From NCBI GenBank assembly GCA_900474095.1, contig UCOA01000070.1, forward strand, positions 1 through 34,988: a stretch of 34,988 bases of DNA, given 5' to 3'. A model generated the notes under the pieces. That model had not been told where the DNA came from and made no database searches. It was given only the letters and a program-made list of their open reading frames with translations. The translations under genes were made by a program, and so were the position numbers. Every line of letters starts with the position of its first letter. The stretch's first letter is position 1. This document shows, piece after piece, positions 7,186 to 17,705 of this stretch. This stretch comes from Hyphomicrobiales bacterium. Its GTDB lineage: Bacteria; Pseudomonadota; Alphaproteobacteria; Rhizobiales; Rhizobiaceae.

Positions 7186-7466
7186 TACAACTTTCAGGAG
7201 ATTTATTTCGGCGCTTTTCTGCGCCGGGCAATTGCGTCAACATTGCGTTCGAAAAATGACCGCAAACGCTTTCTTAATGAGGCGTTAACGTTTCCCCATA
7301 ATTTTTAGTGGCCCGCTTTGATGTACGTACTACATATAGATCAAATCGGTACAGAAATCTTAATCTAGTATTAATTTCAGCCAGTAACTTCCCATAGTTG
7401 TTCATGAATCCGACGATTCGTATCTGTTGTTCCATCGAGGCACCATACTGATTCGGAGGCGGACGA
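7186..7466 (+). promoter_or_regulatory. AT-rich regulatory region upstream of rem
   Basis: This is a 281-nt gap without genes, clearly more AT-rich than its surroundings. It begins with a small hairpin (CGGCGC 7209-7214 / GCGCCG 7221-7226, no T tract). It contains the palindrome CGTTAACG at 7283-7290 and an imperfect dyad ATGTACGTACTACAT at 7321-7335, followed by TA-rich DNA suitable for a promoter. In S. meliloti rem is switched on by the LuxR-type pair VisN/VisR, so one of the dyads may be their site; that link is inference. Confidence 0.5.
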
Positions 7467-8138
7467 ATGATCGTAGTGGTTGATGAGCGTGAGCTCGTGA
7501 AAGACGGATATACTTCACTGTTTGGACGGGAGGGCGTGCCCTCCACGGGGTTCCATCCAAGCGAATTTGGCGATTGGGTTTCAACGGCGGCCGACACCGA
7601 TATCGACGCCGTCGAGGCGTTTCTGATCGGCCAGGGCGAGAAGTCGATGAGCCTGCCCCGGGCCATCCGGGACCGGTCTACGGCGCCGGTCATCGCCATC
7701 AGCGATTCTCCCTCGCTCGAAACGACATTGGCGTTCTTCGACTGTGGCGTCGATGACGTGGTGCGCAAGCCGGTTCATCCCCGGGAAATTCTTGCCCGGG
7801 CAGCGGCCATCCGCCGCCGTCTCAAGGCCTTGGCGAACTACACCGACATTGGCCCGATCCGGGTTTTCTCCGACGGCCGGGACCCGGAAGTGCATAACGA
7901 AGTTTTCGCCCTGCCGCGCCGCGAGCGCCGCATTCTCGAATATCTGGTCTCCAACCGCGGACGGCGGGTGTCCAAGACCCAGATATTCAATGCCATCTAC
8001 GGCATCTTCGATGAGGACGTCGAAGAGAACGTCGTTGAAAGTCACATCAGCAAACTGCGCAAGAAACTGCGCAAGCGCCTCGGCTTCGATCCGATCGATT
8101 CCAAGCGTTTCCTCGGCTACTGCATCGACTGGAGCTGA
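7467..8138 (+). CDS. rem: Flagellar transcription activator Rem, OmpR-type
   Basis: This is a 223-residue orphan response regulator. The receiver-like N-terminus (1-118) keeps an acidic pair (D6, E7), a Ser at the switch position (S79) and the conserved Lys (K101 in VRKPVHP). The phosphoacceptor aspartate is absent: by alignment to the usual motif its place is taken by about F52 in DAVEAFLIG. The C-terminus (about 128-223) is a winged-helix DNA-binding domain ([15 protein letters not shown] is the recognition region). In S. meliloti Rem sits under VisNR and activates later flagellar genes. No histidine kinase lies nearby, consistent with control by Rem amount rather than phosphorylation. AGGCGG about 8 nt before ATG 7467 is a plausible ribosome-binding site. 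Confidence 0.94.
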   Translation: MIVVVDERELVKDGYTSLFGREGVPSTGFHPSEFGDWVSTAADTDIDAVEAFLIGQGEKSMSLPRAIRDRSTAPVIAISDSPSLETTLAFFDCGVDDVVRKPVHPREILARAAAIRRRLKALANYTDIGPIRVFSDGRDPEVHNEVFALPRRERRILEYLVSNRGRRVSKTQIFNAIYGIFDEDVEENVVESHISKLRKKLRKRLGFDPIDSKRFLGYCIDWS

Positions 8139-8252
8139 CGACTGTCGTGACGGTGGTTTCGGATGTGGCGGCATCCGATCCGGTCTCTCAAGACAGGTTC
8201 ACGCAAGGCCCACTTCCTAGAGTTGCCATAACGACGAAAACGAGGATCGGAC

Positions 8253-9470
8253 ATGAGTCTTTTCGGAATGATGCGAACCGGTAGTTCCGGGATGAATGCT
8301 CAGGCAAACCGCCTGAGCACCGTCTCTGAGAACATCGCCAATGCCAATACGACCGGTTATAAACGGGCATCGACGGAATTCTCGTCCCTGATCCTGCCGT
8401 CGAGCAACGGCGCCTACAACTCCGGCGGCGTTGAAACGAAAGTTCGCTACAGCATTTCCGAGCAGGGCCCGACGACCTTCACGACGTCCGGCACGGATAT
8501 GGCCATCAACGGCGGCGGCTTCTTCATCGTTTCGGGCGAGAACGGCTCGAACTTCCTCACTCGCGCCGGCGCCTTCGTTTCGGACGGTGACGGCAATCTG
8601 GTGAATTCCGCCGGCTACACTCTGATGGGTTACGAGTATGAAGAAGGCGTCGACCCGACTGTCGTCGTTAACGGCTTCGACGGTTTGACGAAGGTCAATC
8701 TTTCGTCCGACGGCCTGATCGCCTCTGGCTCCGCCGCGGGTTCCATGGGTGCCAACCTCAACTCGGCGGACGTAGTCGGCGTAACGGCTGCGTCGACCAC
8801 GTCGCTCAGCGTCTTCGACAGCCAGGGCAATGCGCGTCTGCTTGATTTTACCTACACAAAAACCGCCGACAACACGTGGACGCTGGACGTGGTAGATCGC
8901 GAAACCGCAGCGTCGCTCGGCACCGCAAATCTCGAATTTAACGCCGACGGCAGCCTGGCGGCCACCTCCGACACCTCCGTAACGACGACTGCGATAACCG
9001 GTATACCAGGTACAGGCGCCGACCTGGCGTCGCTGACCATCGACCTCACCAAGACCACGCAGCTCGGTTACAAGTTCAATCCGGATGGCGGCTCCATTGA
9101 CGGCAACGCGCCGAGCAAGGTGACGGGCTTCCAGATCGACGATCAAGGCATTGTCTACGTCCAGTACGAGAACGGCGACCTCGATCCGCGTTACCGCGTG
9201 GCGCTTGCAAACGTCGAGAGCCCCGACAACCTCGTCCCCCAGTCGGGCAACGTCTATTCGCAGGGTGTGGATTCGGGCGTCATCGTCACCGGTTTTGCCG
9301 GTTCCGGTGATTTCGGCAGCATCCAGTCGGGCGCGCTCGAAGGCTCTAACGTCGATATCGCCAACGAACTGACGGCGATGATCGAATCCCAGCGCAGCTA
9401 CACGGCGAACTCGAAGGTGTTCCAGACCGGCGCCGACCTGCTCGACGTTCTCGTGAACCTGAAGCGGTAA
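8253..9470 (+). CDS. flgE: Flagellar hook protein FlgE
   Basis: This 405-residue subunit forms the curved hook joining basal body and filament. The rod/hook-family N-terminus (MSLFGMMRTGSSGMNAQANR, then SENIANANTTGYKR at 25-38) and C-terminus (about 365-405, SNVDIANELTAMIESQRSY) form the coiled inner domains. The middle contains the FlgE-type beta domains. The length matches the usual 400-420. GAGGATCGG before ATG 8253 gives a good ribosome-binding site. It starts a run of hook and junction genes; the 114-nt gap after rem may carry its own promoter. Confidence 0.96.
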   Translation: MSLFGMMRTGSSGMNAQANRLSTVSENIANANTTGYKRASTEFSSLILPSSNGAYNSGGVETKVRYSISEQGPTTFTTSGTDMAINGGGFFIVSGENGSNFLTRAGAFVSDGDGNLVNSAGYTLMGYEYEEGVDPTVVVNGFDGLTKVNLSSDGLIASGSAAGSMGANLNSADVVGVTAASTTSLSVFDSQGNARLLDFTYTKTADNTWTLDVVDRETAASLGTANLEFNADGSLAATSDTSVTTTAITGIPGTGADLASLTIDLTKTTQLGYKFNPDGGSIDGNAPSKVTGFQIDDQGIVYVQYENGDLDPRYRVALANVESPDNLVPQSGNVYSQGVDSGVIVTGFAGSGDFGSIQSGALEGSNVDIANELTAMIESQRSYTANSKVFQTGADLLDVLVNLKR

Positions 9471-9490
9471 TTGAAAGTACAGGCTCAGCC

Positions 9491-10939
9491 ATGTCTCTGT
9501 CATCTGCGATAAACACCGCAAATTCGATCTTCAGCAACACGGCGCAGCAGACCGCGATCGTGTCGAAGAACATCGCAAATGCCAGCAATTCGGATTATTC
9601 GCGGCGGTTGGCGATGCTCGGCTCCAGTCTGAACGGAGCGCAGGTCGTCTCCATTCAGCGGGCGCAGAATGACGCGTTGCTCAAGCAGAACATTGTCAGC
9701 ATCTCCCAGGCTTCCGCACAGGGCACGCTCTTTGCGGGCCTGGAGACGCTGAAATCGTCTCTCGGCGGTAATGACTACGAAACGTCGCCTTCCACCTATC
9801 TGGCGGCGTTTCGCGACAGCCTGCAGACATTCGCTTCGACACCTGGCAACACGACGATAGCGGCGACGCTGGTATCGGATGCAAACGACCTGGCGAACTC
9901 GCTCAACAAGACCTCGACCGCGGTCCAGGATCTGCGAGTGGAGGCCGACAAGGAAATCGCGTCCTCCGTCAATACCCTGAACGGTTTGCTGGCCGATTTC
10001 GAAAATGCCAACAACGGCGTCCTGACGGCAACGGCGTCGGGAGCTGACGCCAGCGATGCGCTTGACCAGCGCGACAAGATCCTGCGGCAGATTTCCGAAA
10101 TCGTCGGTATCTCCACGGTGACGCGGTCGAACAACGACACCGTTATCTACACCTCGGACGGCACGGTTCTCTTTGAAAATACGCCCCGCAAGGTGACCTT
10201 CGCGGCCACTTCCGGCTTCGGTGCAACGACGATTGGCCAGCCCATCTATGTCGATGGTGTGCCGGTGGCAGCCGGTACGGGCGGAAACACCTCCGGCGAG
10301 GGAAAGCTGTCTGCGCTCCTGCAGTTGCGTGACGAGATCGCCCCGAAGTTCCAGTCACAACTGGATGAGGTTGCGCGTGGACTGGTAGAACTGTTCAAGG
10401 AAGACGACGGCATTACCACCTTGCCCGGTCTGTTCACCTGGACGCCAACAACGCCGCCGGCGACGGTGCCTGCCGCGGGAACAGTTGAACCAGGCATCGC
10501 CGCAACGCTGCAGGTCAACTCGCTGGCGCAGTCAGACCCGCTGCTCGTTCGAGATGGCGGCTTCAACGGTGCGACTTACATCAAGAACACCGACGGCCAC
10601 TCGGGCTATTCGGATCTTCTCGACAGCTATGTGACTGCCATGGACGGCAACCTTGCTTTCGACACGACGACGGGTCTTGACGGCAGCAGCACCATTCTGG
10701 ATTTCGCTACTGCGTCTGTCGGTTGGCTCGAAGACCTGCGCAGCAGCGCTTCCACGGCGAACGACAACAAGTCGGCGTTGTTGTCGCGCACCCAGGAAGC
10801 ATTGGGCAATGAGACCGGGGTCAGCATGGACGAGGAGCTCTCGCTGCTGCTCGACCTCGAACAATCTTATAAAGCGTCGGCCAAATTGGTCAGTACCGTG
10901 GACGCCATGATGGCGGCCCTTCTGGCAGCTGTGAGGTAA
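9491..10939 (+). CDS. flgK: Hook-filament junction protein FlgK (HAP1)
   Basis: This 482-residue junction protein is polymerised as a ring between hook and filament. The N-terminus (AIVSKNIANASNSDYSRR, 22-39) and C-terminus (EELSLLLDLEQSYKASAKLV) carry the conserved axial-protein helices. The Thr/Ala-rich centre is variable. It follows flgE by 20 nt and precedes flgL by 2 nt, the usual hook-flgK-flgL order. Its export chaperone would be FlgN, for which a candidate is encoded at 17706. Confidence 0.95.
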   Translation: MSLSSAINTANSIFSNTAQQTAIVSKNIANASNSDYSRRLAMLGSSLNGAQVVSIQRAQNDALLKQNIVSISQASAQGTLFAGLETLKSSLGGNDYETSPSTYLAAFRDSLQTFASTPGNTTIAATLVSDANDLANSLNKTSTAVQDLRVEADKEIASSVNTLNGLLADFENANNGVLTATASGADASDALDQRDKILRQISEIVGISTVTRSNNDTVIYTSDGTVLFENTPRKVTFAATSGFGATTIGQPIYVDGVPVAAGTGGNTSGEGKLSALLQLRDEIAPKFQSQLDEVARGLVELFKEDDGITTLPGLFTWTPTTPPATVPAAGTVEPGIAATLQVNSLAQSDPLLVRDGGFNGATYIKNTDGHSGYSDLLDSYVTAMDGNLAFDTTTGLDGSSTILDFATASVGWLEDLRSSASTANDNKSALLSRTQEALGNETGVSMDEELSLLLDLEQSYKASAKLVSTVDAMMAALLAAVR

Positions 10940-10941
10940 TC

Positions 10942-11994
10942 ATGAAGACGTCCTTCGTTTCGAACCTGGCCGTCCAAAATGCGATGCGGCTGACGATTCA
11001 GCAGTCGCAGGCGGAAGTGATCAAGTTACAGGCGGAAGTCACGACCGGCCGCCACGCCGACGTCGGCGTCGCACTCGGCGGCACAACCTCGCGCTCCCTC
11101 GACCTCCAGCGCGAAATGGCGCGGATGAAGACGCTGACCAGCACCAACGCCGTTGTCACGCAACGCCTTGCCGCGTCACAGGAAGCGCTTGAGACGGTCG
11201 CTGACGCGGCGCAGTCGGTCAACAAGGTGCTGATCAGTCTGAGTGGAACCGAAGCGGCCGACCAGTTGGCGATCGCCAAGAGCGAGGTCACCAATGCGCT
11301 TTCGATTTTCACGGGAGCGGTGAACACCTCCTTCAACGGCGAGTTCCTGTTCTCCGGTATCAATTCCGACGTCAAACCGGTTGCCGATTACAATGATCCG
11401 GCCGTGTCGGCGGCAAAGACGACGTTCGATACCGAGCTCTCGGGCTACATGACGGCAAACGGCATTGCCTCGATGAGAGATTTCACCGCGTCGCAGATGG
11501 ATGATTTCCTCACCAATACTCTAGAGCCTCTGTATATGGGAACGCAGTGGACGACGGATTGGTCCCAGGCATCCGACCAGGCCATGACGAGCCGCATCTC
11601 GACTTCGGAAGTCGTGGCGAGTTCGACAACCGCCAACTCCAAAGGCATGCGCAAGTTCGCGCTGGCAAGCGTCATCGCCTCTGAACTGCTCGCCGCGGAT
11701 GTCAGTTCGACGGTTCGCTCCACCGTCAGCACCGCTGCGATGGGCTATATCGGCGAGGCCATTTCCGGGATCGACGCGCAACGCAGCGATCTCGGTATTT
11801 CCGAAGCGCGGGTGGAGAAGGCCAACACTTCGCTCGCAGCACAGATCGAACTGGTGACGACGCATATTTCCGATCTTGAGGGGATCGATAGCTACGAGGC
11901 GTCGACGCGTATGAACACGCTGCTGACCCAGATCGAGACTTCTTACACGCTTACCTCACGGCTTCAGCAGTTGAGCTTGATCAATTTCCTCTGA
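10942..11994 (+). CDS. flgL: Hook-filament junction protein FlgL (HAP3)
   Basis: This 350-residue axial protein seats the first flagellin subunits on FlgK. The flagellin-like N-terminal helix (about 1-130, including LQAEVTTGRHADVGVALGG) and C-terminal helices (about 260-350) are recognisable, with a smaller middle domain around 130-230. The length is slightly above the enteric form (about 317). The start is only 2 nt after the flgK stop, so it is translated from the same message. A 37-nt gap leads into flaF. Confidence 0.93.
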   Translation: MKTSFVSNLAVQNAMRLTIQQSQAEVIKLQAEVTTGRHADVGVALGGTTSRSLDLQREMARMKTLTSTNAVVTQRLAASQEALETVADAAQSVNKVLISLSGTEAADQLAIAKSEVTNALSIFTGAVNTSFNGEFLFSGINSDVKPVADYNDPAVSAAKTTFDTELSGYMTANGIASMRDFTASQMDDFLTNTLEPLYMGTQWTTDWSQASDQAMTSRISTSEVVASSTTANSKGMRKFALASVIASELLAADVSSTVRSTVSTAAMGYIGEAISGIDAQRSDLGISEARVEKANTSLAAQIELVTTHISDLEGIDSYEASTRMNTLLTQIETSYTLTSRLQQLSLINFL

Positions 11995-13226
<1,232 letters not shown>

Positions 13227-13232
13227 CAGCTG

Positions 13233-13499
13233 ATGAATGAGGCGGATGCCCTTGATATAGTGCAGGCGGCGATCTGGACGGTCGTCGTCGCTTCCGGGCC
13301 CGCCGTTCTCGCCGCCATGGTCGTTGGTGTCGTCATCGCGTTCATTCAGGCGCTGACCCAGGTGCAGGAAATGACCCTGACCTTTGTGCCGAAAATCCTC
13401 GCCGTCCTGGTGACGGTTGCACTTTCGGCCTCCTTTGTCGGTTCGCAGATTTCCATCTTCACCGACATTGTCTTCTCCCGCATCCAAAGCGGCTTCTGA
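13233..13499 (+). CDS. fliQ: Flagellar export gate protein FliQ
   Basis: This 88-residue inner-membrane protein has two hydrophobic helices (about 15-37 and 50-73) joined by the conserved loop IQALTQVQEMTLTFVPK. FliQ subunits assemble with FliP and FliR into the gate that secretes rod, hook and filament proteins. The length and both helices are typical. It follows flgD by 6 nt with little ribosome-binding sequence of its own, so translational coupling is likely. fliP lies outside the window. Confidence 0.95.
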   Translation: MNEADALDIVQAAIWTVVVASGPAVLAAMVVGVVIAFIQALTQVQEMTLTFVPKILAVLVTVALSASFVGSQISIFTDIVFSRIQSGF

Positions 13500-13659
13500 C
13501 GCGCCGCTGGCCCGGCAAAACAGACATCACGAAAAACGTCCTTGTGCTTGTCTCCTTCATCTATGCCACCTTCGCGCAAGTTTGGCGCGTTAGGGCTGTT
13601 GCCAGTATGGGCAGCAGGTATGAACGCTGCCTGCCTCTCATGAAGAGACGGAATATCCG
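13500..13659 (+). promoter_or_regulatory. Gap before flhA with shared motility motif
   Basis: This 160-nt gap in an otherwise dense gene run has no gene. It contains the 16-mer TTCGCGCAAGTTTGGC at 13571-13586, identical to 1633-1648, then GCGTTAG. This makes it a likely internal promoter for flhA-fliR and the genes after them. No terminator hairpin with a T tract was seen after fliQ. Confidence 0.5.
13571..13586 (+). promoter_or_regulatory. Shared motility 16-mer, copy 2 (before flhA)
   Basis: This is an exact second copy of the element at 1633-1648, 74 nt before the flhA start codon and in the same orientation. Its role as a promoter or activator site is inferred from repeated placement before motility genes. 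Confidence 0.45.
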
Positions 13660-15747
13660 ATGGCAACACCTCCCGCCCTAGTCATCCCGAAGGTCGCACC
13701 GAAGGGCCGTGATATCGGCTTTGCGCTCGGCATCGTGATGATCCTGTCGATCCTCTTCCTGCCCATTCCACCCTTTCTGATCGACATCGGGCTGGCCTTC
13801 TCCATCGCATTCTCGGTCCTCATCCTGATGGTGGCGTTGTGGATTCAGCGGCCTCTGGATTTCTCGTCCTTTCCGGTCATTCTTCTGATCTCCACGATGA
13901 CCCGTCTATCGCTCAACATCGCGACGACGCGCGTCATACTTTCGCATGGGCACGAAGGACACGACGCAGCCGGCGGCGTCATTGCCGGTTTCGCCGAGCT
14001 CGTCATGGGCGGCGATTTCGTCATCGGTCTGATCGTCTTTCTGATCCTGATCACCGTGAACTTCATCGTCATCACCAAGGGCGCGACGCGTATCGCCGAA
14101 GTCGGCGCCCGCTTCACTCTCGATGCCATTCCCGGCAAGCAGATGTCGATCGACGCGGACCTCTCCGCCGGCCTGATCGACGAGAAGGAAGCACAACGGC
14201 GCCGGCGTGAACTGGAAGAGGAAAGCTCGTTCTTCGGTTCGATGGACGGTGCCTCGAAGTTCGTGCGTGGCGATGCGATCGCCGGATTGCTGATCACGGC
14301 TATCAACGTCTTCGGCGGCATCATCATCGGCTATGCCCGCCACGACATGTCGATCGGCGAGGCCGCCGATGTCTTCGTCAAGCTCTCGGTCGGTGATGGT
14401 CTGGTGTCGCAGATCCCGGCGCTGATCGTGTCGCTGGCTGCCGGTCTGCTTGTGTCGCGCGGCGGCACTGCCGGATCGACGGACCAGGCGGTCGTCAACC
14501 AGCTCGGTGGCTATCCGCGCGCGCTCATGGTGGCGGCCGGCCTGATCCTGATGCTGGCCATGATGCCGGGTCTTCCCTTCATTCCTTTTGCCTTCCTCGG
14601 CGGCGGCATGGCCTTCCTCGGCTGGATGATCCCACGTCAGCTCGAAGCGGCCAACAAGCTGAAGCGCGAGCAGGATCAGCAGACTGCTCAGCAGAAGACC
14701 GACAGCGAGAAGGACTCGGTCAAATCGGTCCTCAAGACGGCGGAAATCGAGCTTCTGCTCGGCAAGCAGGTCTCTACCCGGCTTCTCGGCGCCCATCAGG
14801 AGCTGGCCTTCCGCGTCGGCAAGATGCGCCGCAAGTTCGCCGGCCAGTACGGCCTCATCGTTCCTGAAATCAAGGTGTCGGACGACATCAGCATTCACGA
14901 CAAAGCCTATCATATCCGCATCCACGGAACGACGATCGCCTCGAACACGGTCCGTGTCGGCGAAGTTCTCGTCGTGACCGGCGGCGGCCGCAAGCCGAGC
15001 GTTCCGGGTGACGATATCCGCGAACCCGCATTCGGCATGCCGGCGGTGTCGATCCTCGAAACCTTCACCGAAGACCTGAAGCGCGAAGGCTTCCACCCGA
15101 TCGACAACGTCTCGGTGGTGCTGACGCATCTGTCCGAAGTCATCCGCAACAACCTGCCGCAGCTTTTGTCCTACAAGGACGTGAAGATCCTGATCGAGCG
15201 CCTCGATCCGGAATATCGCAAGCTGGCGGACGAAATCTGCACCTCGCACATGTCCTATTCGGGTCTGCAGGCCGTGCTTAAGCTGCTGCTTGCCGAACGC
15301 GTCTCGATCCGCAACCTGCATCTGATCCTGGAAGCGGTCGCCGAACTCGCCCCGCATGTGAGGAAGACCGAGCAGATCGTCGAGCATGTCCGCGTGCGTA
15401 TGTCGCAGCAGCTTTGCGGCGATCTTGCCGACAACGGCACATTGCGCGTCCTGCGTCTCGGCAACAAGTGGGACATGGTCTTTCATCAGGCGCTGAAGCG
15501 CGACGCCAAGGGCGACATCGTCGAATTCGACATCGACCCGCGTCATTTGGAAGAGTTCAGCGAGCAGGCGACCAGGGTTATCCGTGAACATCTCGACCGC
15601 GGTATGCCGTTCGTGCTGGTAAGTTCGCCCGAATCCCGTTCTTATGTGCGCATGATCATCGAGCGCCTGTTCGCCACATTGCCGGTCCTCAGCCACGTCG
15701 AGCTTGCCAAGGGTCTCGAGATAAAGATCATTGGCGCGATCTCATGA
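13660..15747 (+). CDS. flhA: Flagellar export gate protein FlhA
   Basis: This 695-residue core export protein couples proton flow to secretion. The N-terminal half (about 18-330) has about eight membrane helices. It includes the family stretch [11 protein letters not shown] and the conserved cytoplasmic loop [18 protein letters not shown] followed by [12 protein letters not shown]. The C-terminal half (about 350-695) is the cytoplasmic domain that docks chaperone-substrate complexes. The length equals the usual 690-700. A large antisense frame opposite it is a codon-bias shadow. The stop overlaps the fliR start by 4 nt (ATGA). Confidence 0.97.
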   Translation: MATPPALVIPKVAPKGRDIGFALGIVMILSILFLPIPPFLIDIGLAFSIAFSVLILMVALWIQRPLDFSSFPVILLISTMTRLSLNIATTRVILSHGHEGHDAAGGVIAGFAELVMGGDFVIGLIVFLILITVNFIVITKGATRIAEVGARFTLDAIPGKQMSIDADLSAGLIDEKEAQRRRRELEEESSFFGSMDGASKFVRGDAIAGLLITAINVFGGIIIGYARHDMSIGEAADVFVKLSVGDGLVSQIPALIVSLAAGLLVSRGGTAGSTDQAVVNQLGGYPRALMVAAGLILMLAMMPGLPFIPFAFLGGGMAFLGWMIPRQLEAANKLKREQDQQTAQQKTDSEKDSVKSVLKTAEIELLLGKQVSTRLLGAHQELAFRVGKMRRKFAGQYGLIVPEIKVSDDISIHDKAYHIRIHGTTIASNTVRVGEVLVVTGGGRKPSVPGDDIREPAFGMPAVSILETFTEDLKREGFHPIDNVSVVLTHLSEVIRNNLPQLLSYKDVKILIERLDPEYRKLADEICTSHMSYSGLQAVLKLLLAERVSIRNLHLILEAVAELAPHVRKTEQIVEHVRVRMSQQLCGDLADNGTLRVLRLGNKWDMVFHQALKRDAKGDIVEFDIDPRHLEEFSEQATRVIREHLDRGMPFVLVSSPESRSYVRMIIERLFATLPVLSHVELAKGLEIKIIGAIS

Positions 15748-16496
15748 TCTCCGATCCTGAAGGCACGGTGCTGGCGCTTTTTGCCGCATTCTGCCGGATC
15801 GGCGCGTGCATCATGGTCATGCCGGGGTTCTCGACGGCACGTGTCCCGGTCCAGATTCGACTCTTCGTGGCCGTGGCGATTTCGATGGCGGTGCTGCCGA
15901 TCATGTGGAACGAGATCTATCCGCAGATTTCCGGCAAGGGGCATACCTATATCTACATCATCGCCACCGAAACGGTGGTCGGCACCGTCATTGGCCTGAT
16001 CGCGCGCTACTATGTGCTCGGCTTACAGTTCGCAGGCACCGTCATCACCATGATGATCGGGTTTAACGCGCCGCCGACTGCCGACGTTCTCGAAGATACG
16101 GCCGAGAACCAGCTGACCAACATGATCAGCTTTGCCGGCCTGATGGTCCTCTTCATGCTCGATTTCCATCACGTCATTCTGTCGAGCATCGTCGATTCCT
16201 ACAAGGTGATGCCGCTTGGAGGCGGCTTTGACCCGCAGGGCGTGCTGATCACGCTCACCAACGCGCTCGAAACGACGTTTTACATCATGCTGCGGTTGGC
16301 GAGCCCCTTCATCATCTATGGCCTGCTTTTCAACGTCGCCATCGGCATGGTCAACAAGCTGGCGCCGCAGATGCCGCTGTATTTCATCTCGCTTCCCTAT
16401 CTGATCTTGGGCGGCATGTTCCTTCTCTATCTCGGTATCGCCGCGATGCTGCGCCTGTTCGCCGACGGCTTTGCGCCGGTGATGCAAGCGGGCTGA
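15744..16496 (+). CDS. fliR: Flagellar export gate protein FliR
   Basis: This 250-residue membrane protein has about six hydrophobic helices and FliR-typical features: an N-terminal [20 protein letters not shown], a mid [17 protein letters not shown] segment and a [19 protein letters not shown] stretch. It forms the export gate with FliP and FliQ. The length is normal. It is coupled to flhA by a 4-nt overlap and followed after 6 nt by the FliJ-like gene, so all three probably share a transcript. Confidence 0.95.
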   Translation: MISDPEGTVLALFAAFCRIGACIMVMPGFSTARVPVQIRLFVAVAISMAVLPIMWNEIYPQISGKGHTYIYIIATETVVGTVIGLIARYYVLGLQFAGTVITMMIGFNAPPTADVLEDTAENQLTNMISFAGLMVLFMLDFHHVILSSIVDSYKVMPLGGGFDPQGVLITLTNALETTFYIMLRLASPFIIYGLLFNVAIGMVNKLAPQMPLYFISLPYLILGGMFLLYLGIAAMLRLFADGFAPVMQAG

Positions 16497-16502
16497 CGAC
16501 AC

Positions 16503-16916
16503 ATGAAGAGCCGTTCTGAAAAACTGAAGCGCCTCGTTGCCGTGCAGCGGCACCTCGAACAGATGGCTGAAAGCGAACTGGCCGAAACCGCCAGGCAGCG
16601 AAGCGACCTTGCCGAAACCATCGACGTCGTCGCCGACGCCATGGGCTCGGCAAGCCCGCTGCATGCGATGTTCTCCGGGCACTATGCCTCGCAGCTTGGG
16701 CGCCTTGCCCAGAAGGACCAGATGCTCCTTGGCATCCAGCAAGGCCACGAGACCCGCGTCATAAAGGAGCGCGCAAAGGGCGACCGGCTGGAGGAAAACA
16801 TGAAGGAAGCGCGCGTTCTCGAAGATCGCATCGAGGCCGACGATGCCATTTACGATCTCGTCGATCAGCACGTGATGGGCAAGCCACCAGCTTCCGGTAA
16901 GGTTGACCGGTCATAG
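16503..16916 (+). CDS. Probable FliJ-like export chaperone escort
   Basis: This 137-residue, almost wholly helical, highly charged soluble protein opens with SEKLKRLVAVQRHLEQMAES, which follows the FliJ pattern of a basic helix contacting the ATPase. It closes with an acidic/basic helix (RLEENMKEARVLEDRIEADD) like the FliJ C-terminal arm. FliJ is an antiparallel coiled coil of about 147 residues that sits in the FliI hexamer and recycles empty chaperones to FlhA. The gene sits 6 nt after fliR in an export-gate operon. No fliJ is otherwise recognisable in the window. The assignment rests on length, helix pattern and context; it could instead be another coiled-coil flagellar protein. Confidence 0.82.
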   Translation: MKSRSEKLKRLVAVQRHLEQMAESELAETARQRSDLAETIDVVADAMGSASPLHAMFSGHYASQLGRLAQKDQMLLGIQQGHETRVIKERAKGDRLEENMKEARVLEDRIEADDAIYDLVDQHVMGKPPASGKVDRS

Positions 16917-16987
16917 TGCGGCTTCAGGATCGGCCGCTTCTGGGTCCGAACCCATTGTTTAAACTGCTGAATTTATGGAGTTATCGC

Positions 16988-17033
16988 CGGTGTCCCCTCG
17001 GGCACCGCTAGCTCCGTGACCGAGAGGACACCG
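16988..17033 (+). promoter_or_regulatory. Stem-loop covering the flgJ ribosome-binding site
   Basis: CGGTGTCCCCTCGG (16988-17001) pairs with CCGAGAGGACACCG (17020-17033): 13 pairs with a single C/A mismatch (16996 with 17025). A further CAC/GTG pairing lies inside (17003-17005 with 17016-17018). The right arm contains the flgJ Shine-Dalgarno sequence GAGAGG (17022-17027), 7 nt before ATG 17035. The folded RNA should hide the site. There is no T tract, so it is not a standard terminator. Confidence 0.65.
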
Positions 17034-17034
17034 C

Positions 17035-17601
17035 ATGGCCATTTCTCCTCCAAGCGACCTGGTTTTGGATGTCATGCGTGCCGCCGATCCGGCCGAGGTG
17101 CAGGAGGCGCAGGCACGGCTAAAGGCCAATCGCGCCGCCTTCCAGGCAACAAGCCTTGCCGATAACGGAGCCGGCTTTGCCAATACGGTTGCAGTTCTGA
17201 ACCAGGACAGCCCGTCCAACAGTCTTGGCGACATCAACAATCGTGCCGAGGCCAAGAAGATCCCGGAAAGCTATCGTAAGTTCGAAGCGATGGTGTTGCA
17301 GAACTTCGTGAAATCGATGCTGCCCGCCGAAAGCGAAGAGGTTTACGGCAAGGGCACGTCCGGCGACATGTGGAAGAGCATGATGGCCGAGCAGATCGGC
17401 AACGTCATGGCGCAAGGCGACGGCGTCGGCATTGCCCGGAGCATGGTAACCGACCGGATCGTCGGTTCGGATGGACCGGATCGGGTGAACGCTTCGCTCG
17501 ACGGCAACGACAGCAATGTCGCGCTCAGCATGGTGCAGGAATACGAGCGCAAGGCCGTCGCCAAGTTCATGGAAACCGGCGACACGAACGACCAAGGCTA
17601 A
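17035..17601 (+). CDS. flgJ: Rod-binding protein FlgJ, single-domain
   Basis: This 188-residue protein carries the rod-binding (FlgJ N-terminal) domain at about 77-137: YRKFEAMVLQNFVKSMLP, then DMWKSMMAEQIGNVMAQG and GVGIARSM. It helps rod assembly in the periplasm. The muramidase half found in enteric FlgJ (about 313 residues) is missing, as usual in alphaproteobacteria; the SltF-like enzyme at 6619 probably replaces it. The N-terminal 70 residues are Ala/Asn-rich and variable. ATG 17035 has GAGAGG 7 nt upstream, buried in a long stem-loop, so its translation may be regulated. Confidence 0.9.
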   Translation: MAISPPSDLVLDVMRAADPAEVQEAQARLKANRAAFQATSLADNGAGFANTVAVLNQDSPSNSLGDINNRAEAKKIPESYRKFEAMVLQNFVKSMLPAESEEVYGKGTSGDMWKSMMAEQIGNVMAQGDGVGIARSMVTDRIVGSDGPDRVNASLDGNDSNVALSMVQEYERKAVAKFMETGDTNDQG

Positions 17602-17705
17602 AGCCAATCCGCGCACATTGCCCGGGTTGACCTGACAGATAAAGTTTCGCGCAGCCATTACGACAAACACAGGACCCACGTGATGCCGGCGCCAACGGGA
17701 GCGAA

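Noticed and set aside
7209-7226. CGGCGC/GCGCCG hairpin after the transglycosylase gene as a terminator
   Set aside because: The stem is only 6 bp and the T residues are in the loop, not after the stem, so intrinsic termination is not supported.
13906-15696. 596-codon open frame on the - strand opposite flhA
   Set aside because: It is a mirror of codon bias in a GC-rich gene; flhA on the + strand is unmistakable and the antisense product shows no family features.
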